64,000 nucleotides of DNA from assembly GCF_039994875.1 (NCBI RefSeq), contig NZ_CP121196.1, forward strand, positions 496,001 through 560,000, read 5' to 3'. Positions 34,450 to 42,177 of the stretch are shown piece after piece. Position 1 is the first letter of the stretch; each line of letters starts with the position of its first letter. Made by a program: the position numbers and the translations under genes. Source of the stretch: Telmatobacter sp. DSM 110680 (lineage in GTDB: Bacteria; Acidobacteriota; Terriglobia; Terriglobales; Acidobacteriaceae). The notes under the pieces were generated by a model. The model was not told where the DNA came from, made no database searches, and worked only from the letters and a program-made list of their open reading frames with translations.

Positions 34450-35323
34450 GAGAGTTTCTACACCCTGGCGACGCGGACCCTTCCGTGCTCAGCGCAACGG
34501 CGTGATGTTTGGTCAGATGTATGAAGATCCAGGCATTGAGCTAGGTGCATTCAAATCGCAAAGCCGCGTCCTTTGTATAGCCAGTGCAGGGTGCACGGCT
34601 CGCGCACTGGCAGCCGCAGGGCACCATGTGACCGCCGTAGACATCAATCCACTACAACTTTCCTATGCGAGTTCGCGCGCAGCCGGTGCACCCCCGCAGA
34701 AAGGCAGAGCTGACGTGATGATGGCGCTCGGCCGCTGGCTCGCACGCATGGGCGGTTGGACACGCGCGAAGCTTAAAGATTTTCTCAACCTGTCGGATAC
34801 AGCGCAACAACTTGCCTACTGGGACACCGAGCTCGAGACGGCAATTCTGCGTGCGCTTGTTGATACTTCGTTGGCTCCGCAATTTCTGCGGCTGTTCTAT
34901 GCTGATCCATTCATTGACGCCGTACCGATAGATTTTGGGTTGTGCCTTCGCCAGCGCCTCCGGTCGGGGTGGGCTCATCATTCAAACCGCAGCAATCCTT
35001 ACGCTTCTTGCCTGCTGTTGGGAACCCCGCTCGTCGAGCCCGGGGCTCCGTTATCTCCCATCCGTTTTATCTGTGCCGATGCGGCTGAATTCCTCGAAAG
35101 CTGTCCGAGTTCGCAATTCGACGCATTTACTTTGTCGAATATTGGAGATGGAGCTGACCCCTCTTATCTAGAAAGACTGCATTTGGCAATAACTCATGCC
35201 GCGGCTCCGGACGCGATTGTAGTTAGTCGCTCGTTCTCTGAGCCCAAAGCGAACACCATATGCAACCGCGCAGATGAGGACCGGTCACTACTGTGGGGTG
35301 TCGTCGAAGTAAAAAACATTTGA
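34430..35323 (+). CDS. BtaA/DUF3419-like 3-amino-3-carboxypropyl transferase-type protein
   Basis: 297 residues, overlapping the DoxX-like gene by 20 bases, with GGAG eight bases before the ATG. The core VLCIASAGCTARALAAAGHHVTAVDINPLQLSYA is the SAM-binding signature of DUF3419 proteins, whose best-known member BtaA moves the 3-amino-3-carboxypropyl group of SAM onto diacylglycerol in betaine-lipid synthesis. MFGQMYEDPGIELGAF before it and FDAFTLSNIGDGADPSYLERL near the end also fit. It is shorter than BtaA (about 400 residues). The acceptor could be a lipid or another small molecule. A methyltransferase gene follows two genes on, as BtaB-type activity would need, but that parallel is inference. 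Confidence 0.72.
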   Translation: MLQLMPERVSTPWRRGPFRAQRNGVMFGQMYEDPGIELGAFKSQSRVLCIASAGCTARALAAAGHHVTAVDINPLQLSYASSRAAGAPPQKGRADVMMALGRWLARMGGWTRAKLKDFLNLSDTAQQLAYWDTELETAILRALVDTSLAPQFLRLFYADPFIDAVPIDFGLCLRQRLRSGWAHHSNRSNPYASCLLLGTPLVEPGAPLSPIRFICADAAEFLESCPSSQFDAFTLSNIGDGADPSYLERLHLAITHAAAPDAIVVSRSFSEPKANTICNRADEDRSLLWGVVEVKNI

Positions 35324-35333
35324 GAGAGGCGCT

Positions 35334-36077
35334 ATGCTCCACCTGTTGAAACGTCATCCAATTCCGATTTCGGCGTTCTTTCGTCACTCTTTGGTGTTGA
35401 CTTACGCGTTCTCACCGGAGGTTCTCGAACCATTGCTCCCCGCAGCGCTGGTGCTTGATACGTGGCGGGGCTTCGCCTTTCTCGCCATTGCCCTGGTGCA
35501 AACAGAGAATCTGCGTCCCAGTTTTCTTCCTGCCGCGGTGGGACGCAACTTCTTCCTCAGTGGATACCGCATCTTTACGCGTCTTGCCTCGGGCGCTCAG
35601 TCGAAGCGGGGCCTTATGATCCTGCGCAGTGACACCGACCGTGCGTGGATGGTCCGCTGCGGCAATCGGCTGACACACTACAACTATCACCTGTGCGAAG
35701 CGAACCTGGAAGAGAGGCGCGACGAGCTTCATTGGACAATTCACACGTCCCACGCCGAGGCCGACCTCGAGTTGCGGGTGTGCCTTGAATCCAAGCAAGC
35801 CTCACTGCCAGCCAATTCTCCATTCCGAACATATTCCGAAGCGCGTCGCTTCGCTGGTCCCCTGCCCTATACCTTCGATTACGAGGAAGAAACAAACTCG
35901 ATCATCGGTATCTGTGCATCGCGACAAGACTGGAATCCGGAACCGGTCTCGGTGGACGTGCGTCGCAATACTTTTCTTGAACAGCAGCCGTTCCGCGAAG
36001 CCCAGCCGATCCTTGCGAATGTATTTCATGTCCAGAATGTTCCCTATCAATGGCAGCGCGGCAGGAGGCTCTCATGA
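35334..36077 (+). CDS. DUF2071 (YqjF-like) family protein
   Basis: 247 residues with GAGAGAGG before the ATG. The start (LLKRHPIPISAFFRHSLVLTYAFSPEVLEPLLPAALVLDTW RGFAFLAIALV, given here in parts) is the pattern of DUF2071/YqjF proteins. They share the acetoacetate-decarboxylase-like fold, and their activity is unknown. FFLSGYRIFTRL and RRFAGPLPYTFDYE are further family blocks. No catalytic Lys of acetoacetate decarboxylase is evident. It is co-transcribed with the BtaA-like gene (10-base gap) and overlaps the methyltransferase start by four bases, so it likely serves the same pathway. Confidence 0.78.
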   Translation: MLHLLKRHPIPISAFFRHSLVLTYAFSPEVLEPLLPAALVLDTWRGFAFLAIALVQTENLRPSFLPAAVGRNFFLSGYRIFTRLASGAQSKRGLMILRSDTDRAWMVRCGNRLTHYNYHLCEANLEERRDELHWTIHTSHAEADLELRVCLESKQASLPANSPFRTYSEARRFAGPLPYTFDYEEETNSIIGICASRQDWNPEPVSVDVRRNTFLEQQPFREAQPILANVFHVQNVPYQWQRGRRLS

Positions 36078-36835
36078 AGAGCGTCCGCGCACGAACCTCC
36101 TACCAAGGAGTCATTCAGATTGTGCAGTTCAATCTGCGATCCTTCATTATCGCCATCCTTGGGATCGGTACAGTACTGGTCGGATCTTCATTTCTTTCCG
36201 GGCCCGTGCGATTCATGGTGATGGCTTGCGCTTTCCCGCCACTCTTCTGGCTGGCAGCGTCACTGATCACTTCGCACTACGTATACGACCGCTCCGAGTT
36301 GTACAAATTCAACTGGATTGACGATTTTCTCCCTGTCGCTCCGCTTAAATGGATCAACGTCCATAGCGGCTTTGATGAAACAAGCGAATTGCTGGCAGCG
36401 AAATTCCCCCACGCGGAATCCGAGGCAGTCGATATCTACGATGCAGAGGTCATGACGGAACCCTCAATTGCGATTGCGCGCCAACTGAAGCCCAGCTCAA
36501 GCAAAGCGACAGCTGCACGTTACAATGCACTTCCTATCGAGACGAGCTCTGTCGACGCCGCTTTTTTGATTTTCTCTGCTCACGAGTTGCGTCACCACCA
36601 TGAACGCGTTGTTCTCTTTACAGAAATTGCTCGAATCTTGACTCCCGGCGGAAATATCATCCTGGTGGAGCACTCGCGCGACCTCTGGAACTTTCTTGCC
36701 TTTGGTCCCGGTGTCTTTCATTTCTTCTCGGAGCAGACATGGCGACTCGCGGCCCTCGGTGCCGCACTGTTCTTACATACGGAACGCTCTATCACGCCCT
36801 TCGTACATGTCTACAACCTAAGGAGAACCGAATGA
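36074..36835 (+). CDS. Membrane-anchored class I SAM-dependent methyltransferase
   Basis: 253 residues. The ATG at 36074 overlaps the DUF2071 stop (ATGA) and has GCAGGAGG five bases upstream; the frame from 36050 has no such site. Two N-terminal helices (SFIIAILGIGTVLVGSSFL and FMVMACAFPPLFWLAASLI) tether it to the membrane. The methyltransferase part is recognisable from WINVHSGFDETSE, DIYDAEVMTEPSI, the strand VDAAFLIFSAHELRHHHER and ILTPGGNIILVEHSRDLWNF, the last being the usual post-motif strand. The canonical GxGxG of motif I is replaced by HSGFDE. A membrane-bound enzyme next to a BtaA-like protein suggests methylation of a lipid headgroup or quinone-like lipid; this is inference. Confidence 0.78.
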   Translation: MKSVRARTSYQGVIQIVQFNLRSFIIAILGIGTVLVGSSFLSGPVRFMVMACAFPPLFWLAASLITSHYVYDRSELYKFNWIDDFLPVAPLKWINVHSGFDETSELLAAKFPHAESEAVDIYDAEVMTEPSIAIARQLKPSSSKATAARYNALPIETSSVDAAFLIFSAHELRHHHERVVLFTEIARILTPGGNIILVEHSRDLWNFLAFGPGVFHFFSEQTWRLAALGAALFLHTERSITPFVHVYNLRRTE

Positions 36836-37248
36836 CTCTCCATATCCATCTTCAAATCGTAGGCTTTCTCCTGGTGTTACTAGGACTGAGCCACGTGTTT
36901 ATGAATCGCTACTTCGGTTGGCGAAATGAACTGGCGAAAGTATCCCTGCTTACACGCCAAATCTTCTACGTCCATACGTACTTCATCGCATTGGGAGTGG
37001 TTCTCGGAGGAGCGGTCTCGCTGGCCTTTCCCAATCAATTGCTCGGCCATGCACCGTTGAACCGCGCAATCCTGGCAGGCATGGCGTTTTTCTGGTGTTG
37101 CCGATTACTGACGCAGTTCTTGGTATACGATGGCGCTATCTGGCGCGGTGACCGCTATCGTACCTGCATGCATGTCGCATTTTCATTGTTGTGGTGCTAC
37201 GTTACGGCGATCTACAGTCTCGCATTTATCAAGGTCTGCGGCGCATGA
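36832..37248 (+). CDS. Small four-helix membrane protein of unknown function
   Basis: 138 residues. The ATG at 36832 overlaps the methyltransferase stop by four bases, so translation is coupled. Four hydrophobic helices are evident: IVGFLLVLLGLSHVFM, TYFIALGVVLGGAVSLAF, AGMAFFWCCRLLTQFLVY and SLLWCYVTAIYSLAFI. FFWCCRLLTQF with polar Arg and Gln inside the membrane might line a site. It is the last gene of the TetR operon. It is not a family I can name with confidence. Confidence 0.72.
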   Translation: MTLHIHLQIVGFLLVLLGLSHVFMNRYFGWRNELAKVSLLTRQIFYVHTYFIALGVVLGGAVSLAFPNQLLGHAPLNRAILAGMAFFWCCRLLTQFLVYDGAIWRGDRYRTCMHVAFSLLWCYVTAIYSLAFIKVCGA

Positions 37249-37377
37249 TCGGCTGGCAAAGGCCGGGAGCCGCAGAAGGCTGACCTCAGGCAAAAAGGTG
37301 GGAACGGGGTATATTGGTTAGCACAGCAGGCGAACGAGATTTCGCTGAAGAAACTTCCCCTGAATGCTCTTGTCGAT

Positions 37378-39345
37378 GTGTCAACCCATGGAATGCGGTC
37401 CAGGCTGGCGGAACGATTGACTTCAAAATTGATCATTGCGTTTTTTGTCGGAGCGTTCGCAGGAATTGCGAGCTTTGCAGAGACTTCGGATGCCGGGGTT
37501 CATCGCCCCGTGGCCGCCGAAGTTCTTTCTTACATGGACGTCCACTCCTATCATCATGGTTCACCTGTCTATGTGAAGGTCAAAGCGGCCTGGGAGGAGC
37601 AGGGTTGCTATTTTTTTGACGGCCAGGTCCTTCAAGGGAGAGTTGAGTTGGCGACTTGGCGCGGAAAAGACCAAAAGGAATCCCAACTGGCCATCTCGTT
37701 TCCAAATATGCGGTGTGTTGGAAGCAAAGCCACTCTGAATTTGGTTTTGGTAGCCGTTGAATGGGAAGCCGGTTTAGACAAGATTGCGGATTCCCAATAC
37801 CCGAGCGTGGTGCAGTTAGCTAACCCGAGAATCGGCACGAACGGCTTCAGCATGGATGGGATGACGATGATGGCGCTGAATCAGCGGTCGAGGAATCAGC
37901 TGCCGCTTAAGGCCGGTGACGTGCTGGGAGTCGACGGCGTGACGCTGGAAATTGGCGGAGGGCCGGAACGGAGTTCGCTGCTGAAATCGACGAAACGGGA
38001 TGTGCATCTGGAAAAAGAATCGCTGCTGCTGCTGGTACCAGAGAGCGTCGCCTTCCCGAAAGGACACGAGACCGGCGGGACACGACCGCTTGAGAGACCT
38101 TCAGTTGGCAATCTGCCAGGGCCCGTTCCTGCAGGGGATGACACTATTTCACTCAAAGCGCCTCCGCTACCTGCACCGGTTGAGTTTCAGCCGTGCGAGC
38201 CGCCGGTTTGCGCCGTAGATTTGCCGTCCAGCGACCGCGAGACACACGGTACTCCGTCGAAATCCATCGGAATTCGCGAATTGGGTTACGCGCCGCGGCC
38301 ACAACAGCAATTGGGAGACCTGGATGACGATGAAGCGCTGGGATGGCTGGGACCGCAACAACTTCTCATCGCTTTCAATCCGCACAGGCTCATTGATCGC
38401 GCAGGGCAAACCTCAACCGGTACGGCACTCCGAAGGATTCACGCAATTGTGATCGAACCAGCGACAAGCAAGATCCTCAGCGTCGCCGACTGGTTTCTTC
38501 CCGATTCGGGCGAGTTCCTTTGGCAACTTGCGGGTGGACGTGTCCTGGTTCACGTGGGCAACGAACTTCGAATCTATGGCGTGGGAATGCAGATCGAGCG
38601 GCAGATTCCGCTAGACGGTCCGCTGAAGTTTGTGCGGCTATCACCGAATGGGGAACTGATGGCGATTGCTATTGCTCGAGAGACGCACACGCCGGAGCAG
38701 CATGCGAGCCTGCGCGAAAGTCTGAACACGGAGCCGCCGGAGAATGTGGAGATTCGCGTGCTCGATAAAAATTTCGAAACGATTGCGCAGGCTACTACAT
38801 CTTCCAGAATTATTCCACCGGCTCTGCTGAATGAAGGGCAGGTGCAATTGCTGGCAAAGTCGAACAGGCAGTATCGCGTGGCCTTGGCACGCTGGAACGG
38901 AGAGTCGACAACCGTGACGCAATTTTCATCGGCATGCATTCCAGAAATGTCGAGCTTTGCGCCGGATTTGCTTCTGGTATCGACGTGCGAGCTAAGCACT
39001 GGGGCGCATGAGTATCGCGTACTGCGGCCAAACGGCAAGGTCGTTCTGCGAGGTCGGCCAGACCCGCAGGAGGCGGGCCAATCGGCGCAGGGGAACGAGC
39101 GCAACTTTGCGCTTAAGAGCCTGCACGCCACTCAGGTGATGATGCGTGGAAATCACTTTCAAGGATCGGATCTCGACTATGAGGAGGTCCGAATCTTTCA
39201 ATCCAACGACGGGCGGCGGCTAACGACGGTGCGGTTGCAATCTCCGCCTCCAAGCCACGGCGGCTATGCGCTGTCACCGGACGGAGCCCAGCTAGCGGTG
39301 ATCGCGGATGCGAAGGTGAACCTCTTCCCAGTGCCGTTGCATTGA
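37378..39345 (+). CDS. Secreted propeller-like protein of unknown function
   Basis: 655 residues if the GTG at 37378 is used; an ATG at 37393 (MRSRLAERL) is a good alternative, and neither has a strong SD. The signal peptide is LTSKLIIAFFVGAFAGIASFA. An N-terminal beta-domain (about 45-200; VYVKVKAAWEEQGCYFFDGQVLQGRVEL) is followed by a Pro-rich linker (about 215-300). A C-terminal part with WD40-like strands then follows (KFVRLSPNGELMAIAIARE, GGYALSPDGAQLAVIADAK). It starts 129 bases after the lipid operon on the same strand. I do not recognise the family; similar proteins are frequent in Acidobacteriota genomes. Confidence 0.7.
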   Translation: MSTHGMRSRLAERLTSKLIIAFFVGAFAGIASFAETSDAGVHRPVAAEVLSYMDVHSYHHGSPVYVKVKAAWEEQGCYFFDGQVLQGRVELATWRGKDQKESQLAISFPNMRCVGSKATLNLVLVAVEWEAGLDKIADSQYPSVVQLANPRIGTNGFSMDGMTMMALNQRSRNQLPLKAGDVLGVDGVTLEIGGGPERSSLLKSTKRDVHLEKESLLLLVPESVAFPKGHETGGTRPLERPSVGNLPGPVPAGDDTISLKAPPLPAPVEFQPCEPPVCAVDLPSSDRETHGTPSKSIGIRELGYAPRPQQQLGDLDDDEALGWLGPQQLLIAFNPHRLIDRAGQTSTGTALRRIHAIVIEPATSKILSVADWFLPDSGEFLWQLAGGRVLVHVGNELRIYGVGMQIERQIPLDGPLKFVRLSPNGELMAIAIARETHTPEQHASLRESLNTEPPENVEIRVLDKNFETIAQATTSSRIIPPALLNEGQVQLLAKSNRQYRVALARWNGESTTVTQFSSACIPEMSSFAPDLLLVSTCELSTGAHEYRVLRPNGKVVLRGRPDPQEAGQSAQGNERNFALKSLHATQVMMRGNHFQGSDLDYEEVRIFQSNDGRRLTTVRLQSPPPSHGGYALSPDGAQLAVIADAKVNLFPVPLH

Positions 39346-39403
39346 CGTTGCCGTGAAAATGCTGCACGGAGCGTTGGCCTCCGCCGCAATGGAGCTGAAT
39401 CTT

Positions 39404-40615
39404 TTATTGCGTTGTCCGGATGAGTATCCAGAAACTCCCAGCGAAGACCACCGGAAGTATCCAAACCACGACTAATGCTTGCATCGAAAAAGTACGCAGG
39501 AGAACACTGCACACGAGAAAAAGAAGCGCGTATTCCGAGCAAACGATCTTCCGTTGAGTTGCAGAACCAAATCTAAGAGCCGACACAGGAATCAGGATCG
39601 GGATGAGCAACAACTCCCAGATGCGCCGGACGAAGTTATCGCGATGCCCCCCAGACGATCGCAGTCGCCGAAGATGCTGAACTCGAAATGCTGAAAACGA
39701 AATCAAAAAAATGAAACCCGATAGGACCATGCTGATCCGATTCCAAAGGCAATTTGGAACCAGCTGCCTTTGCAATCCTTCGTGCAGCAAGTGGAGAAGA
39801 GAGTAGAGAGAGCCTGTAGTTGTAAGGACTCCGATAGCCAACGCCATGAAGCTTGAATGAGCGATCGCCCAGATGTTGATTGACGCGCCTGTCGCAGCCA
39901 GGGTGACAAATATAGCGAATTCCAGCAAACACTTGCGGGAATCGCATTGTCTGAGAGATTCAATATTTTGGCTCGAATCTACGAATGGACGATCTCGGCG
40001 TTGTGGGTCTTCGACACTTATTTTGGGGCCACCCGCGTCCTGATGAATCGGATCGAAGATCAGGCGGTACACAATCCCACCAAATACAACTCCTGCGGCG
40101 ACGTCGACCACGGCATGACGCTTGGTAAACAGCGTCGCTGCAATAACCAGTAGCATCCATATCCAAAGTCCATATCGCGTAATCGATGATTTGAGATTCC
40201 TCTGTGTGCAAAGCGCGCAGAAAAGCGAGAGAGACGCGTGGAGGGATGGGCAGGCGTTGCGGGGTCGATCGATCGATAGAAGGCCCCGGATTAGAGGATC
40301 AGTGTATGAAGTCGAGATTGCTGTCGGCCAAAAGAAGAATGCGACGCAGGACGTGAAGACTATAAGCGCGTATCCGAACGCTGTATTCCTAAGCTCCTGT
40401 GATTCGTGAATGACAAAGAGCGGCGTCAGCAACAGTAAATAGTAGGAGAAGTACGGCACCACAAATACGGGAATGAATGGAATCGCGCGATCTATAACCG
40501 TGTCTGGAATCGGAGTGGCATTAAAGAACGAAGAGTGTAGCGTACCGAAGTAAAAAATCAGGATTCCGAGCGTCAGTGGCACAGCTAGAGATATCTTCTC
40601 GCGAATCGTACACAT
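39404..40615 (-). CDS. PAP2_3 (inositolphosphoceramide-synthase-like) membrane protein fused to a degenerate desaturase-like half
   Basis: 403 residues from the ATG at 40615 (an in-frame TTG at 40633 is less likely). Residues 1-200 are a multi-helix PAP2_3/Aur1-like domain: NACPSLHAS with His126 and KRHAVVD with His167 and Asp171 form the phosphotransfer site. Residues 230-403 look like a membrane fatty-acid-desaturase core in which iron ligands are lost: HEGLQRQ (278-284), where I expect HEGLHRQ, and HLRRL (314-318), where I expect HLRHH. The end WILPVVFAGSFWILIR stops where a third His box would come. So the front half may transfer a phospho-headgroup, and the back half is probably structural. 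Three 60-base blocks counted at 39421-39600 give 48% G+C, below neighbouring genes. It is divergent from the acyltransferase-like gene. Confidence 0.68.
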   Translation of the reverse strand: MCTIREKISLAVPLTLGILIFYFGTLHSSFFNATPIPDTVIDRAIPFIPVFVVPYFSYYLLLLTPLFVIHESQELRNTAFGYALIVFTSCVAFFFWPTAISTSYTDPLIRGLLSIDRPRNACPSLHASLSLFCALCTQRNLKSSITRYGLWIWMLLVIAATLFTKRHAVVDVAAGVVFGGIVYRLIFDPIHQDAGGPKISVEDPQRRDRPFVDSSQNIESLRQCDSRKCLLEFAIFVTLAATGASINIWAIAHSSFMALAIGVLTTTGSLYSLLHLLHEGLQRQLVPNCLWNRISMVLSGFIFLISFSAFRVQHLRRLRSSGGHRDNFVRRIWELLLIPILIPVSALRFGSATQRKIVCSEYALLFLVCSVLLRTFSMQALVVVWILPVVFAGSFWILIRTTQ

Positions 40616-40830
40616 ACCCGGCGATTGTAGCAACCGGCTGAATTTTCATTCGTGATACCGATCGTTGCACTCAACCGGCCCCTGCTCCAAGCCTGTTCAG
40701 ATTCACTGCAATTGATACAAAAATCAGCTATGATTTCACCACTTTTCGAATGGCAGACAGTGTGCGGTGAATTCAACTCGTGCTTCGCGAACGTTGTCGT
40801 GTCCGGACGGAACGAATTGAGGAGAAGAGC

Positions 40831-41706
40831 ATGCCCCTGTTCCACAGGTGCGATGGCGATCTTGTAACAAACCTCGATCCAATTCGCCGTATGATGCCTC
40901 TCGTCATGCCGGGCCGAAACGACTCGATTGTCTATCACACGACCCGGTGGGACATCGGACGCACACGCATCTGGCTGCAAAACTATAACCGAAGCCGCGG
41001 CGATCGGCCTCGCGTCACATTCTTCCATCTTGTTCTCTACGCCAGCGCGCGAATGTTTCATGCACGGCGCGGTCTCAACCGGTTTGTCGCTAATGGCCAT
41101 ATCTATCAACGCCGCGGTGTTTTTCTCTCTTTTGCGGTCAAAACGCGCTTTGAGGAAGACGCACCGATAACCACTGCAAAGCTCGCGTTTCCCGAAGAGC
41201 TTTCGTTTGAGAAATGTGTGGATATGATCTCTGAAGCGATTATGCAAGGACGCTCGGGCCAACTAAGCCCCATCGAGCGGGAAGTCCGGTTTCTTACGCG
41301 GCTACCCATGCCGATACTCCGACTCGTTGTTGCAGCAGGGAACGTCCTTGATCGCTTCAACCTTCTCCCAGCGTCGTTAATCGATCCCGATCCGATGTAT
41401 TCGAGCATGTTTCTCGCCAATCTTGGCTCCATTCATATCGATAACGCCTTCCATCATCTCTATGAACACGGAACCTGCAGCCTGTTTGGGGTGGTTGGCA
41501 AGCCGCAAAGACGCCTCCAGGCAGACCGGTCAGGCAGGACCGCCGTCCGCGAAGTTTTACCAATACAGTGGACTTTCGACGAGCGGATAAACGACGGCTT
41601 CTACTGCCTGGAATCCCTTCAGACCCTGCGGCGTATCGTGGAAGATCCCCAACGATATTTAGGTTGTCAGCCGGTGTGTGAGCCTGTCGGAGGTATCGGG
41701 TTGTGA
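40831..41706 (+). CDS. E2/CAT-fold acyltransferase-like protein with altered active site
   Basis: 291 residues from the ATG at 40831, with TTGAGGAG upstream; the frame from 40780 is longer but lacks such a site. The overall pattern is that of the catalytic domain of 2-oxoacid dehydrogenase E2 or chloramphenicol acetyltransferase: VTFFHLVLYASARMF, LNRFVANGHIYQR, VFLSFAVKTRFEED, and MYSSMFLANLGSI near the trimer core. No lipoyl or E1/E3-binding domain is present, so it is not a standard E2. The motif that should be DHRxxDG reads D250-E-R-I-N-D-G256: the catalytic His is Glu. It may use another chemistry or have a non-catalytic role. It faces away from the PAP2 gene across a 215-base gap. Confidence 0.72.
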   Translation: MPLFHRCDGDLVTNLDPIRRMMPLVMPGRNDSIVYHTTRWDIGRTRIWLQNYNRSRGDRPRVTFFHLVLYASARMFHARRGLNRFVANGHIYQRRGVFLSFAVKTRFEEDAPITTAKLAFPEELSFEKCVDMISEAIMQGRSGQLSPIEREVRFLTRLPMPILRLVVAAGNVLDRFNLLPASLIDPDPMYSSMFLANLGSIHIDNAFHHLYEHGTCSLFGVVGKPQRRLQADRSGRTAVREVLPIQWTFDERINDGFYCLESLQTLRRIVEDPQRYLGCQPVCEPVGGIGL

Positions 41707-42177
41707 GGAGAACCTGTCCGGTCTGTTCAGGTTTAAGCCGCCCTTCCCGTTGCATGAACCAGTTATTCGAATATACCTTGAAGAAAATCGATTTTTCTAT
41801 TGCTCTTTCCACGTTGAACAACTAGATTGATTTGGGCCGAAGAGCAGCCTTTATTGAAGGGTCCCACACCTTCGACGAACAGCTTCTTTTCGTCCCGGAG
41901 TCTTGCACGTGGGCTCTTCGCACCGATTGTTCGCCGTTTTTGCCGACCGCAAGGCAGGATTTTGCCCGTGCGGTTCGCCTGTCTGCGTCGATCCAATTCC
42001 CTGCAAAGCCAGCTCCACCTCAGTTGGCCCGGTGCGGCTCCAGCCCGAACCATTGACTGATTGGTTCGGAATGACTCTTAGTGCCATTTTTCAGTCTCGA
42101 AAGCCCGCGCCAGGCGCTCGGCTTTCCATTCTTACCAATTACCGTCTATCGCGATCACGAAACCGAAGGAAAATCGC
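41707..42177. other. 471-base intergenic region upstream of the xylan locus
   Basis: No coding frame here has an SD site or family motif; two overlapping plus-strand frames (41827-42060 and 41903-42181) are rejected. Apart from the inverted repeat at 42045-42069 and the AAGGAAAA SD of the GH3 gene I see nothing definite. Confidence 0.5.
42045..42069 (+). promoter_or_regulatory. Perfect inverted repeat upstream of the xylan locus
   Basis: CCGAACCA (42045-42052) and TGGTTCGG (42062-42069) are exact inverted arms around nine bases, 109 bases before the GH3 start. It could be an operator for a sugar-responsive regulator or an RNA hairpin in the 5' leader. No regulator gene lies next to it. Confidence 0.4.

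Noticed and set aside
39346..39460. Frameshift that would restore the third His box of the desaturase-like half
   Set aside because: Reading past the stop in the same frame gives no EH or HxxHH motif, so a simple truncation or drift is more likely than a sequencing frameshift.
40585..41262. 225-codon minus-strand frame over the acyltransferase-like gene
   Set aside because: Antisense to a gene with clear family blocks; no motif of its own.
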